Made by a program: the position numbers and the translations under genes. This document shows, piece by piece, positions 18,051 to 27,139 of a stretch of DNA of 64,000 nucleotides (within the stretch, counting starts at the first letter, position 1; each line of letters begins with the position of its first letter). The notes beneath the pieces were generated by a model. The model ran no database searches. It worked only from the letters and a program-made list of their open reading frames with translations, and was not told the origin of the DNA. Origin of the DNA: Thermodesulfobacteriaceae bacterium (GTDB taxonomy: Bacteria > Desulfobacterota > Thermodesulfobacteria > Thermodesulfobacteriales > Thermodesulfatatoraceae); NCBI GenBank assembly GCA_015494065.1, contig WGCA01000038.1, positions 48,354 through 112,353 on the forward strand, given 5' to 3'.

Positions 18051-19121
18051 CTAAGCTCCTTTCCCAAGCTTTGACTTTTGCGGCTCAAAGGGAAGGCGTA
18101 CCGGTTCCCTTCTTTCAGCCGACTCGTAAAGGGCCTGCACCAGTTCAAGTGAGGCCACGGCTTCTTCCGCCAGGCAGAGCCGGGGATCAGGTTTTTCCCC
18201 GGCAAAATACCTGAGGGCCGCGCGTAGGCACTCCCGGTGGGCAAAACCCAATGGATCTTCGGGATTTTTTCGGTGTGCCTCAAGGACCTCAGGTGGAGGA
18301 AACCCGTCCTCGAAAGCGAGGTCTAGGATCTCGTTCATGGCAAAACCACCGATGCGTGCCGCACCCCGCTCTCCCAAAATGGTAAGTTCTGCCCCTAGAT
18401 CTCGGGGACGCGCACAGGTGGTGGCTTCGATTGTACCGAGTGCTCCATTTTTAAAGCGCACGCTCCCCACCAGGATGTCTTCGGCCTCAAGCTTGCTTAA
18501 CCGGGTAGCCATTTCCGCATATACGCTTTCCACCTCACCGCCCAGCCAGCGCAGCATGTCTACATGATGAGCCCCTTGCTGGGCAAGCGCCCCGCCGTCA
18601 AAAGTCCAGGTTCCGCGCCAAGCCGCACTATCGTAATAGTTCTGCCTCCGGCACCAGTAGAACCGGGCAGAAAAGAGGACGGGTTTGCCAAAATGTCCGG
18701 CAAGCAGTGCTTCCCGCACCAGCTTTACCGGCAAATTGAAGCGATTCTGATATACGGTAACCAGTTTGAGGCCCAGCTGGCGTGCGGTTTCTGCCATTTC
18801 CCGGGCCTCGGAAAGGAGAAGGGTAATAGGTTTTTCGAGAAGTACGTGTTTCCTGTATTCGCGCATTACCGGAAGGGCCACCCGGGCGTGTAGCCCTGAA
18901 GGGACGGCAATATCTACCACTTCTACCTCAGGATGGCTTTCGAGCATCTTACGCCAGTCGGTATAGGGTTGTGCGGAAAGCTCCTGAGCGAAAGTCCGGG
19001 CTTTTTCTAGGTCTAGGTCCGAGACCGCCACCACTTCGGCCTCTGGAAGCTCCCGGAAGATACGTTTATGCCGCGTGGCAGCCTTTCCACAACCTATAAG
19101 GGCTATTTTTATCTTTTCCAT
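18051..19121 (-). CDS. Gfo/Idh/MocA family oxidoreductase
   Basis: 356 residues. The N-terminal Rossmann fold opens KIALIGCGKAATRHKRIFRE and contains VDIAVPSGLHARVALPVM and LLEKPITL with the catalytic EKP lysine (about residue 96). The C-terminal part has DGGALAQQGAHHVDMLRWLGG, with the conserved HxxD histidine and aspartate. Such enzymes oxidise or reduce sugar-nucleotide hydroxyls with NAD. The tight linkage to a DegT aminotransferase suggests a WlbA-like C3 oxidation step for an amino sugar. It overlaps the upstream GT39 gene by 13 bases. Confidence 0.9.
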   Translation of the reverse strand: MEKIKIALIGCGKAATRHKRIFRELPEAEVVAVSDLDLEKARTFAQELSAQPYTDWRKMLESHPEVEVVDIAVPSGLHARVALPVMREYRKHVLLEKPITLLLSEAREMAETARQLGLKLVTVYQNRFNLPVKLVREALLAGHFGKPVLFSARFYWCRRQNYYDSAAWRGTWTFDGGALAQQGAHHVDMLRWLGGEVESVYAEMATRLSKLEAEDILVGSVRFKNGALGTIEATTCARPRDLGAELTILGERGAARIGGFAMNEILDLAFEDGFPPPEVLEAHRKNPEDPLGFAHRECLRAALRYFAGEKPDPRLCLAEEAVASLELVQALYESAERREPVRLPFEPQKSKLGKGA

Positions 19122-20743
19122 GAGTAGGGCTCAAAAGGAAAATTTACCGGGAGATCTGCCGGAGCAAGGAGCAGGTAATTCTTGTTCCGGTCCCGCGAAA
19201 GAAATTTCTTGTTCAGACCGCGAAGAATCCATCCCTTTCTTAAAAAAACCTCCAAAGAAACGGCTTTCTTCTTATAAAACGACTCTCTGAAAAAGACAAG
19301 GCGGCAGGAAGGGGCAAGTTCTCGCACCGAAGAGAAGACCGGAATCTTTTGAGGGAAAGAAAGATAAAAATAAAGGTTGGCCGAAACCTTACCCAAGGCG
19401 CAGGGGACCTCTTCCGTTTGGTGGGCAAGGGCCGATAAGGTTTGACCAAAAACTTTTTCTGAAGGGGAGGAAAGCGCCGGGGTAAACACGGAAAGCCCCA
19501 AAATATAAAGTACGAGATAGGCCAAAATGAGCCCCCAAGGGGGGACGGCGCGAAGCTGGCACCAGAGAAGGACCAAAAGGACCAGAAGTCCGGCTACGAC
19601 AGCCGCGAGCTTAAGCCTGAAATCCTCTGCCGGCAGCCTGAACAGGGACCAGCAAAAGGGGGCGAAAAGGAGGCCGAAGCCCACAAGGAGGGTAATGGCC
19701 CTATAACCATAAAAAAGAAGGCGGCTTAAGCGGTCCTGATGATGGATTACATTCCGGAGGTAAAGAGTGGTAAAGAGTACACAAAAAGGCAAGATGGGAA
19801 GAATATAATAGGATCGGCGGGCTCGGGCTAGGGTAAAGAGTAGAAAAACGGCCCCCATGGCGAAAAGGACCAGGCGCTCTTTTTCACCAAGGGAAGCTCT
19901 TCGTTTAAAGGCCCAGATAAAGGCGCATAAGAAAAAAAGGGTCCAAGGGAGAAGAAGCATAGGAACGTAATAAAAATAGACGTAAAAGGGTTCGCGGTTG
20001 TCGTAGGGAGATACCGCCTGCAGCAGGTTTTCCCGGACAAAGAGGTAGAAAGGAAGTTCGCTTCCCAAGGCCTTTGCGATGGCGTAGTAATGGGCAAGGT
20101 AAAGGGTTAAGGCTATTCCTCCCGCCAGAAAAGCCCGTATGTTTAAATGGCGAGTGCGGGTATAGAGCAGGGCGTCGATTCCTGCTACCAACAGGGGTAC
20201 TGTAAGCCCCGGAAGTCCTTTGGAGAGGGCCGCAAAGACTGCCGAAAGCCAGAAGCCCAGGTAAAGAGGGAAACTCTGCCTCTCACGCCCATGAAAGTAG
20301 AATGCCAGGGCGGAGACGATACCAGCCAGTTGATAAATCTCACTCTGGGCCACCCGGGCGTAAGCCGCAAAGCCCCAGGAGGTTGTAAGTAGCCCGGTGG
20401 CGACAAGGGCAAAATAGGGTTCGAAGAAACGCCGGGCAAGGGCGTAAAAGGCAATAAGGGTTAAAGCCCCGCAGAGGGCTACTGGAAGCCTTACCGTAAA
20501 TTCGTTAAGGCCGCCGAACACCTCCGCCGAGGCCCTTATGAGCCAGTAGGGGATGAGGGGTTTGGTAATATGGGGAGTCCAGTTGATGGTGGGGACCCAG
20601 AGGGAGCCTCTCAGCATCATCTCCCGCACCCCTTCGGCCCAGCGTCCTTCAACCCCCCATAGTGGCCGCTCGCCGAGGTTCAGAAAAAGAAAGAGGATTA
20701 CTCCCGCCGCAAGAAGAAGCGTAAGTTTCGTTTCTATTTTCAT
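19109..20743 (-). CDS. GT39/ArnT-like glycosyltransferase
   Basis: 544 residues and about 12 membrane segments. The first periplasmic loop has RPLWGVEGRWAEGVREMM and the HITKPLIPYW motif, matching ArnT-type lipid A transferases. The C-terminal third is a soluble periplasmic domain (LAHQTEEVPCALGKVSANLY). The donor is probably an undecaprenyl-phosphate sugar made by the ArnC-like enzyme of the same operon, and the acceptor lipid A or core. It overlaps the downstream dehydrogenase gene by 13 bases and the upstream GT39 gene by four. Confidence 0.84.
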   Translation of the reverse strand: MKIETKLTLLLAAGVILFLFLNLGERPLWGVEGRWAEGVREMMLRGSLWVPTINWTPHITKPLIPYWLIRASAEVFGGLNEFTVRLPVALCGALTLIAFYALARRFFEPYFALVATGLLTTSWGFAAYARVAQSEIYQLAGIVSALAFYFHGRERQSFPLYLGFWLSAVFAALSKGLPGLTVPLLVAGIDALLYTRTRHLNIRAFLAGGIALTLYLAHYYAIAKALGSELPFYLFVRENLLQAVSPYDNREPFYVYFYYVPMLLLPWTLFFLCAFIWAFKRRASLGEKERLVLFAMGAVFLLFTLARARRSYYILPILPFCVLFTTLYLRNVIHHQDRLSRLLFYGYRAITLLVGFGLLFAPFCWSLFRLPAEDFRLKLAAVVAGLLVLLVLLWCQLRAVPPWGLILAYLVLYILGLSVFTPALSSPSEKVFGQTLSALAHQTEEVPCALGKVSANLYFYLSFPQKIPVFSSVRELAPSCRLVFFRESFYKKKAVSLEVFLRKGWILRGLNKKFLSRDRNKNYLLLAPADLPVNFPFEPYSWKR

Positions 20744-21801
20744 TTGGCCCCAAATATACCATGGGTTTTTAGATACCAGGAAAGCCCGGCCTTAAGGGCC
20801 AGAAGGAAGAGCCCCCAGAAGACCAAAAACCGAAAGGAAAACGGCCTACCTCTCCGGAGTCCCACGGTCGTAAGGACAAAGGGGGGAAAGAGCGGAAGGA
20901 TGTAAAGGGGAAGCCGGGATTTGGCTATAAAAAATATAACCAGGGGGAAGGCATACCACGTGACCACCACTCGGTTAAAAAGCGAAGCCCGTAAGAAATC
21001 CGGAAGTTGCGAAAGATTACGGAAAAAATAAAAGGCTCCCGGAAGGGCCCCCAGGGTAAGAAGGGGAAGATAGATATAAAAGGGGGCGTACCAGGCACTG
21101 TTTCGGTGATAATAATTGAAAAAAAGGCGTCCGGTAACCTGTTCCTGCAGAAAGATCCGCCAAAAATCGGGAAAACGGCTCTGGATATAGATATACCAGG
21201 GAAGAGCCACCAGGGAGAAGAGAAGTAACCCTCGGAGCAGGCCCTGCCAGTTTTTCTGCCTCACCCATCCGTACCAGAGAAAGGGCACCATGACCGGGAG
21301 GGTGGCGGTGCCCTTGGTCATAAAGGCGAGCCCCCAGAAGACCCAGCAGAGGGACGAGCCCCGGAAGAAGGCCCAGGCGGCAAGCACCTCCCACATTACC
21401 AGGAGGGTATCCGGGGTCACGATGTTGGCGGCGGCAAAGGGCGTAAGGGTGAGGGCGTAGAGGAGCCCGGCCAGCCAGCCCGGGTCTCCGAAAAGACGCA
21501 CCCCTATGGCAGAAAGCGCCGCCGCGGTTATCGCCAGGGCCAAAGCATTGGGAAGACGTGCACCCCAGGGGTTTTCCCCCAAGAGTTTTTCCCCTGCGGC
21601 TATGGCCCAATAGATGATGGGAGGTTTGGTAAGATGGGGGTGCCCTTTGAAATAAGGGACTAGATATTCACCTCGGTGAAGCATCTCCCGGGCGATCACC
21701 GGGTAACGGTGCTCATCACGCCCCATAAAAGGTCGGGTCCCCTGAAACCAGAGGCCCAGGAAAAGGGCTAGAATAAAAACTTTGCGGATGTTTTCTGGCA
21801 A
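20740..21801 (-). CDS. Short GT39/ArnT-like glycosyltransferase
   Basis: 353 residues, clearly shorter than its 500-residue relatives because the soluble C-terminal domain is missing. The catalytic loop is intact: FMGRDEHRYPVIAREMLHRG and HLTKPPIIYW. About nine membrane segments follow and the protein ends after a terminal membrane span (LSWYLKTHGIFGAK). It is the first gene of the seven-gene reverse operon and overlaps the next GT39 by an ATGA. Its transferred sugar is unknown. The start codon lies 154 bases from that of a divergent fourth GT39 gene. Confidence 0.8.
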   Translation of the reverse strand: MPENIRKVFILALFLGLWFQGTRPFMGRDEHRYPVIAREMLHRGEYLVPYFKGHPHLTKPPIIYWAIAAGEKLLGENPWGARLPNALALAITAAALSAIGVRLFGDPGWLAGLLYALTLTPFAAANIVTPDTLLVMWEVLAAWAFFRGSSLCWVFWGLAFMTKGTATLPVMVPFLWYGWVRQKNWQGLLRGLLLFSLVALPWYIYIQSRFPDFWRIFLQEQVTGRLFFNYYHRNSAWYAPFYIYLPLLTLGALPGAFYFFRNLSQLPDFLRASLFNRVVVTWYAFPLVIFFIAKSRLPLYILPLFPPFVLTTVGLRRGRPFSFRFLVFWGLFLLALKAGLSWYLKTHGIFGAK

Positions 21802-21955
21802 AGGTCGGTACCGTGTTTTTCAAAAATTCTTTGCCGAAATAGTACAAAGGAGCTTAAAATATTTTAGGATCTTGGCAAGTTTGGTCATTAAAGGCTCCAT
21901 TTTTGGCCAGCCAGCTCGAACAGATGTCGCCGAAGAGATTTTTCCTGACGACGAA

Positions 21956-23290
21956 ATGAATAAAAACTTTCGGTATTTTATTGTTCTGGTTTTTATTCCC
22001 CTTTACGTGGGGCCACTTTTTCTTCCTCTCACTTCCGTTCAGGAGGCCCGGCGGGCGGAGATCGTGCAGGAGGCTGTAAGGTTCGGCCACTGGCTCATTC
22101 CGCACCTGAACGGCGCCCCCTATGTCACCAAACCCCCGCTTCACACCTGGATCGCAGGGGCGCTGGCCTTCCCCCTGGGAGTAAGCGAACCCGTGCTGCG
22201 CCTCCCCTCCCTCCTTGCGGCGCTTGCCGTGCTCCTTATCACTTTCCGCCTGGCTGAGGAGCTTTCCGGAAGACTTGCCGCATTCCTTTCCGTACTTTTT
22301 CTCCTTTCCGCCCCGCGCTTTTATTTCTTCGCCCACCGGGTGGAACTGGAGATGCTCCTTGCCCTCTTCTTCGTCTCTTACCTCTATTTTGGTCTCAGAT
22401 ACCTTGAGACCGGAAAACGCAAAAATCTTTTCCTTTCCTTTTTGGCCTTCTCCCTGGGCCTTCTCACCAAGGGCCCTTTCATCCTCCTGGCCCTGACTCC
22501 GCCGTTCACCTACGCCCTGATCCGTAAAGATCGTAAGCTTTTAAAGCTCCTTCATCCGGTTGGGCTCTTCCTTTCCGCGCTTCCGGTCCTCCTCTGGTAC
22601 CTTGTGGTCTACCTGCGACTCAATGGAGGTGATTTTTCCGAATTTGTATGGGAAGACCTTTTGGGAAGACTTGCTACCGGAAAACGCGACCCCTTCTACC
22701 ACTACGCCGGGGCCCTTCTGCTGGGTTTTCTCCCGGAAAGTCTCCTTCTTCTGAGGATCAGGGCCTTCGTCAGGATTCACCTTTCGGATCCCCGGAGGCT
22801 TTTTCTCTTTCTCTCTTGGTTTGCCCCCCTTTTCCTTCTTAGCTTTACCGCCGCCAAGTTCAGCAAGTATCTCCTGCCTCTTTATCCTTTCTTTGCCATG
22901 TCCCTTGGAATTTCAGCAGCGGAATGGTTTGTGCAAAAGGAAAAAATTCTTAAAAAAGCCGCCTTGGTCCTCTCCCTTCTCCTTCTTACTGGGGCCCTTC
23001 TGATGGAGATCAAAGGAAACGCCCTGCGGTTTTCTTCGGTGAAAAAGGCCCGGCCCTATCTCTCCTATCCTCAAATCTATTTCCTGAAACGGGTGAATTA
23101 TCTTCTGGTATTTTACCACGGAGGCCCTATTCCGGTGCTTGAGGGCCCGCCTTATCCTCCGGGGATTATCCTTGAAGAGGTGCGGGATGGACGTCCGCCG
23201 CACAATGAAAATTTAAAACTTATCTCTGAAATAAAACCTTTCTATCGTCGTGGTCACGTCCTGCGTATCTACTCCTCCACGGGGAGTTAG
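21956..23290 (+). CDS. GT39/ArnT-like glycosyltransferase
   Basis: 444 residues from the ATG at 21956. The frame is open 58 codons further upstream, but that part overlaps the divergent gene and has no hydrophobic or family features. TSVQEARRAEIVQEAVRFG and YVTKPPLHTW form the GT39 catalytic loop, and LTKGPFILLALTPPF and SFTAAKFSKYLLPLYPFF are conserved membrane-loop positions. The C-terminus is short and periplasmic. It stands alone at the edge of the polysaccharide cluster, oriented towards dnaX. Acceptor and donor sugars are unknown. Confidence 0.82.
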   Translation: MNKNFRYFIVLVFIPLYVGPLFLPLTSVQEARRAEIVQEAVRFGHWLIPHLNGAPYVTKPPLHTWIAGALAFPLGVSEPVLRLPSLLAALAVLLITFRLAEELSGRLAAFLSVLFLLSAPRFYFFAHRVELEMLLALFFVSYLYFGLRYLETGKRKNLFLSFLAFSLGLLTKGPFILLALTPPFTYALIRKDRKLLKLLHPVGLFLSALPVLLWYLVVYLRLNGGDFSEFVWEDLLGRLATGKRDPFYHYAGALLLGFLPESLLLLRIRAFVRIHLSDPRRLFLFLSWFAPLFLLSFTAAKFSKYLLPLYPFFAMSLGISAAEWFVQKEKILKKAALVLSLLLLTGALLMEIKGNALRFSSVKKARPYLSYPQIYFLKRVNYLLVFYHGGPIPVLEGPPYPPGIILEEVRDGRPPHNENLKLISEIKPFYRRGHVLRIYSSTGS

Positions 23291-23495
23291 GGCCAGACTC
23301 AAAGTTGCCAAGTATTCCCTATCACACCGGAAATTAACTAAGTGTTCCAGAATAATTGCTATCAGAAAAGGATACAGTACGGCTATTTTGTGGTGAGAAG
23401 GCTTGAGGAAATAGGACGTAGAAATAGTTGATAGGCCAGGGGTAGCAAGCGGGTATTCCCTAGTTTTCGAGAGTTTTTGCTGTAAAATAGGATCC
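23291..23495. other. Intergenic region before dnaX with a direct repeat
   Basis: No gene seen. The 10-base word GTATTCCCTA occurs at 23312-23321 and again at 23453-23462, each time after a GCAAG/GCCAAG-like stretch. A TAAAAT box at 23483-23488 sits only eight bases before the dnaX ATG, so dnaX could be transcribed with almost no leader. No convincing -35 box was found. Confidence 0.3.
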
Positions 23496-25016
23496 ATGGC
23501 TTACCTGGTTTTGGCCCGCAAATATCGGCCCCAAACTTTTGACGAAGTAGTGGGCCAGGAACACGTAGTCCGCACCTTAAAAAACGCCATTAAACAGGGC
23601 CGTTTGGCCCATGCTTTCCTTTTTTCCGGCATCCGGGGTATCGGTAAAACTACCATAGCCCGCATCCTGGCCAAGGCCATTAATTGCGAAAAGGGGCCGG
23701 CGGAAAATCCGTGTAACCAGTGTGCGGCCTGCGTTGAAATTACCGAAGGGCGGGCTGTAGACGTCCAAGAGATAGACGCCGCTTCCAACCGCGGGATAGA
23801 CGAGATCCGGGAACTCAGGGAAAACGTAAAATTCCGGCCAGCCAGGCTAAGGGCCAAGATCTATATCATCGATGAGGCCCACATGTTGACCCGGGAGGCC
23901 TTCAACGCCTTACTTAAGACCCTTGAAGAACCACCACCCCACGTGCATTTCATCCTGGCTACCACCGAGCCCCAGAAGATTCCCGTAACCATCCTTTCCC
24001 GGTGCCAAAGGTTTGATTTCAAAAGGCTTCCTCTGACCAAGATCGTGGCTCATCTCCAAAAAATCTGTGACCGGGAAGGGGTCGAGATAGCAGAAGGGGC
24101 CCTGGTTCTCATCGCCAGGGAGGCTGAAGGCAGCGTGCGGGACGCGCTTTCCCTCTTGGATCAGGCCATTTCTTCGGGGGTAAAAACCCAAAGGGATCTC
24201 CTGGAGTTATTTGGTCTGGCGGACCATTTGCTTGTAGAAAAACTGGCCCGGGCTATCTTGGACCGGGACCTGGGGGAGGGTTTTAAACTCATTGACCAGG
24301 CCTTCGCCCAGGGGGTGGATTTGACCCTACTTACCCAGGACCTGGTCGAATATTTCCGCAATCTTTTGGTAATTAAGACCGCTAAGGGGCAGGTGTTGCT
24401 TGATCTTCCTGAAAGCGAACTTTCTTCTTTGCGCACCCTGTCTCTAGAGGCAGAAACTGAGGAGTTACTCCTCATTTTCCAGGTTTTACTGGCCGCCCTG
24501 GGAGAGATCAAAAGGAGCCCGGTCCCCAAACTTTCTTTAGAATTGGCGGTAGCCAAGGCCTGTGAGGTCGGAAAAATTATTCCGCTGGAAAAGCTTTTCC
24601 AAAAACTCGAAGAGTTAAAGGGCCAAACCTTTTTAAGAGAAGACCACTCCTCAGTCCCTGCTGCTCCAGAAAGACCTGAACTTTCCCCGGCTTCTTGGAA
24701 CGAAATAATTTCTTCTCTCAAAGAGACCTACCCTTCGCTTGGGGCCTTTCTGGAAACTCTGGCCCTCCCTTCGGTTGAAGGGAATAGACTAAAAATTCGT
24801 GCCCCTGAGGGTTCTCTCCTTGAAGAGAAGCTTTACCGCGAAAGACTTGAGCGCACGGTACAGGAAAGGCTTGGTTGTTCCCTTGAAATCGAATTCTTTT
24901 CTAAGGGAGACTCTTTGCCTACCAAACAAAAACTGTTAGAAAAACCCATCGTTCAAGAGGCCTTAAAGATTTTCGGAGGGCGGATCGTCCAGGTCAAAAC
25001 CTATGAGAAGGAGTAG
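23496..25016 (+). CDS. dnaX: DNA polymerase III subunit gamma/tau (DnaX)
   Basis: 506 residues. This AAA+ subunit assembles the clamp loader and the polymerase III holoenzyme. [19 protein letters not shown] opens the protein; the Walker A motif is GIRGIGKTT near residue 45, followed by the zinc module [16 protein letters not shown], Walker B IIDEAHML and the SRC sensor in [11 protein letters not shown]. The C-terminal 130 residues are poorly conserved. I saw no A-rich slippery heptamer that would make a shorter gamma form. It forms an operon with ybaB and recR, a common arrangement. Confidence 0.95.
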   Translation: MAYLVLARKYRPQTFDEVVGQEHVVRTLKNAIKQGRLAHAFLFSGIRGIGKTTIARILAKAINCEKGPAENPCNQCAACVEITEGRAVDVQEIDAASNRGIDEIRELRENVKFRPARLRAKIYIIDEAHMLTREAFNALLKTLEEPPPHVHFILATTEPQKIPVTILSRCQRFDFKRLPLTKIVAHLQKICDREGVEIAEGALVLIAREAEGSVRDALSLLDQAISSGVKTQRDLLELFGLADHLLVEKLARAILDRDLGEGFKLIDQAFAQGVDLTLLTQDLVEYFRNLLVIKTAKGQVLLDLPESELSSLRTLSLEAETEELLLIFQVLLAALGEIKRSPVPKLSLELAVAKACEVGKIIPLEKLFQKLEELKGQTFLREDHSSVPAAPERPELSPASWNEIISSLKETYPSLGAFLETLALPSVEGNRLKIRAPEGSLLEEKLYRERLERTVQERLGCSLEIEFFSKGDSLPTKQKLLEKPIVQEALKIFGGRIVQVKTYEKE

Positions 25017-25019
25017 TTT

Positions 25020-25331
25020 ATGCAAAACATGCAGAGTTTGATGCGCCAGGTACAAAAAATGCAAAAAAAGATCATGGCCCTTCAGGAGGAACTGGCAAAA
25101 AAGACGGTGGAGGCCTCGGTGGGGGGCGGCATGGTCACCGCAGTGGTTAACGGAAAACAAGAGCTGGTTTCCATCAAGATAGACCCGGAAGTGGTAAATC
25201 CCGACGACATAGAGATGCTTCAGGATCTTATCGTGGCGGCGGTCAACGAAGCCTTGAGGCGTTCGCAGGAAATGGTCCAGGAAGAGATGTCCAAGATTAC
25301 CGGGGGCTTAAAAATCCCTGGCCTTTTCTAA
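25020..25331 (+). CDS. YbaB/EbfC family nucleoid-associated protein
   Basis: 103 residues. It opens with an amphipathic Met- and Gln-rich coiled-coil helix (QSLMRQVQKMQKKIMALQEEL), followed by the beta sheet VEASVGGGMVTAVVNGKQELVSIKIDPEVV and a C-terminal helix, the standard YbaB plan. These dimeric proteins bind DNA with little specificity and influence recombination and gene expression. The gene lies three bases after dnaX and two before recR. Confidence 0.93.
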   Translation: MQNMQSLMRQVQKMQKKIMALQEELAKKTVEASVGGGMVTAVVNGKQELVSIKIDPEVVNPDDIEMLQDLIVAAVNEALRRSQEMVQEEMSKITGGLKIPGLF

Positions 25332-25333
25332 AA

Positions 25334-25930
25334 ATGGCCTTTCCCGAAGTCCTAAAAAGGGTTATTGCCAATTTGGCCGCCCTTCCGGGGTTGGGAGAAA
25401 AATCTGCCACTCGTCTTGCCCTCTATTTGCTTGGCCGCCCGGAAGCAGAGATTAGGGAGCTGGCCCAGAGTCTTATGGCTTTACGCCAGAAGATCAGGCT
25501 TTGTCAGCGCTGTTTTAACTTTGCTGAAGCTGACTTTTGTGCCCTCTGTCTTGATCCCGCCCGCGACCAGGAGATCATCTGTGTGGTGGAAGATCCGGCT
25601 GATCTGGCGGCGATCGAGGCGGCAGGGGTTTACCGGGGCCTTTACCACGTATTGCACGGCTTGCTCTCCCCCCGGGACGGACTGGGGCCTAAAGAGATTC
25701 GTTTGGAGGCCCTGGCTCAGCGGGTAAAAGACGAAAATATTAAAGAGATAGTGATCGCCCTCTCCCCTACGGTGGCTGGTGAGGCCACGGCCGCCTATAT
25801 CGCCCAGATGTTTAAGAAGACGCCGGTTAAGCTTTCCCGCCTGGCCTGCGGGGTGCCCATGGGGATGGACGTAAAATACGCGGACCGGATAACCCTTAAA
25901 CGGGCCCTTGAGGCCCGACAACCCTTTTAA
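25334..25930 (+). CDS. recR: Recombination protein RecR
   Basis: 198 residues, the normal length. RecR works with RecF and RecO in loading RecA at gapped DNA. The helix-hairpin-helix segment ALPGLGEKSATRLALYLL comes first, then the zinc finger CQRCFNFAEADFCALC and the Toprim domain ICVVEDPADLAAIEAAGVYRG and GEATAAYIAQM. The final YADRITLKRALEARQPF is the usual C-terminus. It ends four bases before the convergent cobO stop. Confidence 0.96.
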   Translation: MAFPEVLKRVIANLAALPGLGEKSATRLALYLLGRPEAEIRELAQSLMALRQKIRLCQRCFNFAEADFCALCLDPARDQEIICVVEDPADLAAIEAAGVYRGLYHVLHGLLSPRDGLGPKEIRLEALAQRVKDENIKEIVIALSPTVAGEATAAYIAQMFKKTPVKLSRLACGVPMGMDVKYADRITLKRALEARQPF

Positions 25931-25933
25931 AAC

Positions 25934-26461
25934 TTATTTTTCTATGCCTTTCCGGGCCTTGAGGCCCAAGTGGTAATAATGTTTTATCTCCCGCATTTCG
26001 GTAACAAGGTCCGCTATTTCTATAAGGGCGGGCGGGGCGTAACGCCCGGTTAGGACCAGTTCGCTGGGCAGGGGTTTTTGGGCCAGGAATTCCAAGACTT
26101 CATCAAGGGGTATCAGCCCGAAATGCAGGGCCAAATTGAATTCATCGAGCACCACCAGTTGAAAGTTTCCAGAAAGAATCTTTTCTTTGGCCAGAGACCA
26201 ACCTTCCCGGGCTAAGCGGTAGTCTTCAGGGCTTGGTTTGCCGCGGATGAAACACCCCCGCCCGAACTGGGCAATTTCTACCTGGGGGACAAAGGTTTTA
26301 AGGGCCTTAATTTCGCTATATTCACCACTTTTCAAGAATTGGCCGAAAAAGACTTTAAAGCCTGCCCCCAGGGCCCGAAGGGTAAGCCCTAGGGCAGCGG
26401 TGGTTTTCCCTTTGCCGTTGCCCGTGTAAACGTGAATAAAACCTTTAATAACTTGGCTCAT
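25934..26461 (-). CDS. cobO: Cob(I)yrinic acid a,c-diamide adenosyltransferase CobO/BtuR
   Basis: 175 residues from the ATG at 26461. This P-loop enzyme transfers the adenosyl group of ATP to reduced corrinoid. It has GFIHVYTGNGKGKTTAALG (Walker A) near the N-terminus, VVLDEFNLALHFGLI, and the ending LVTEMREIKHYYHLGLKARKGIE that marks the CobA/CobO/BtuR family. A TTG nine codons upstream is possible but lacks support. Only 26 bases separate it from the divergent CAAX-protease gene. No other cobalamin synthesis gene is nearby, so salvage or scattered synthesis genes are likely. Confidence 0.92.
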   Translation of the reverse strand: MSQVIKGFIHVYTGNGKGKTTAALGLTLRALGAGFKVFFGQFLKSGEYSEIKALKTFVPQVEIAQFGRGCFIRGKPSPEDYRLAREGWSLAKEKILSGNFQLVVLDEFNLALHFGLIPLDEVLEFLAQKPLPSELVLTGRYAPPALIEIADLVTEMREIKHYYHLGLKARKGIEK

Positions 26462-26487
26462 GGTTAAATTTTTCTTAACATAAAACA

Positions 26488-27138
26488 ATGGCTCGTACCA
26501 AAGCCAAATATTACGTCATTCCTTTCGTCGTCTTCTTATTGCTTACCGAACTTACCCGGTATTTTCCGGATAAGACTTTTTCTCTGTATGCCTTAAAAAG
26601 CATTGTGGTGGGGGGGCTGCTCTGGTTCTGGCGCACCCATTACCGGGAACTGTTCCAGCCCATTTCTACCAGCCAATTCTTATTGGCCCTTTTTGGGGGT
26701 GTTTTGGTTTTCGTCTTTTGGATCGAAGGGGAAGACTACTTTCCCATGCTTAGCACCCCCAAAGCCATTTCTCCTTTAGAGCAGGATTTTTCCTCCCCGG
26801 AAGTAGTGGGGGCGATTTTTTTCCGCCTTTTCGGGGCCGTACTCGTGGTACCGGTAATGGAAGAATTGTTCTGGCGTTCTTTTCTTATGCGCTTTTTGAT
26901 CCGCAAAGATTTCCAAAACGTCCCGCTGGGGACCTATACCCATTTTTCCTTTTGGGTGGTCACTTTTCTTTTTGCCCTGGAGCACTTTCGGGTGGTCCCT
27001 GGCTTTTTGGCCGGGATCGTCTACGGGGCCCTTTTGTGTCTTAGTAAAAATGTTAAGACCTCTGTTTTGGCCCACGCGGTGACCAATTTCGCCCTAGGGA
27101 TTTACGTCCTGGTTACCCAGGCCTGGTCTTTTTGGTGA
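26488..27138 (+). CDS. CAAX (CPBP) intramembrane protease, PEP-CTERM/exosortase-associated type
   Basis: 216 residues with about six hydrophobic segments. The glutamate pair EELFWRSF (125-132), His166 and HAVTN (His196, Asn200) form the metal-binding and catalytic set of CPBP/Abi proteases. Features such as FWIEGEDYFPML and SLYALKSIVVGGLLWFWR match the subgroup annotated as CAAX prenyl protease-related and linked to exosortase systems. No exosortase or PEP-CTERM protein is in this window. It may process membrane-bound substrates in exopolysaccharide or protein-sorting export. Confidence 0.8.
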   Translation: MARTKAKYYVIPFVVFLLLTELTRYFPDKTFSLYALKSIVVGGLLWFWRTHYRELFQPISTSQFLLALFGGVLVFVFWIEGEDYFPMLSTPKAISPLEQDFSSPEVVGAIFFRLFGAVLVVPVMEELFWRSFLMRFLIRKDFQNVPLGTYTHFSFWVVTFLFALEHFRVVPGFLAGIVYGALLCLSKNVKTSVLAHAVTNFALGIYVLVTQAWSFW

Positions 27139-27139
27139 T

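Noticed and set aside
16325..18214. Long open frames on the plus strand across the GT2 and aminotransferase genes.
   Set aside because: They are antisense shadows of GC-rich genes with clear family matches on the minus strand, and their translations show low complexity and no domain.
21782..21955. A 58-residue N-terminal extension of the GT39 gene at 21956.
   Set aside because: It overlaps the start of the divergent gene, lacks a membrane segment, and the family begins at the Met at 21956.
23496..25016. Programmed frameshift in dnaX producing a short gamma subunit.
   Set aside because: No A-rich slippery heptamer with following hairpin was seen in the reading frame.
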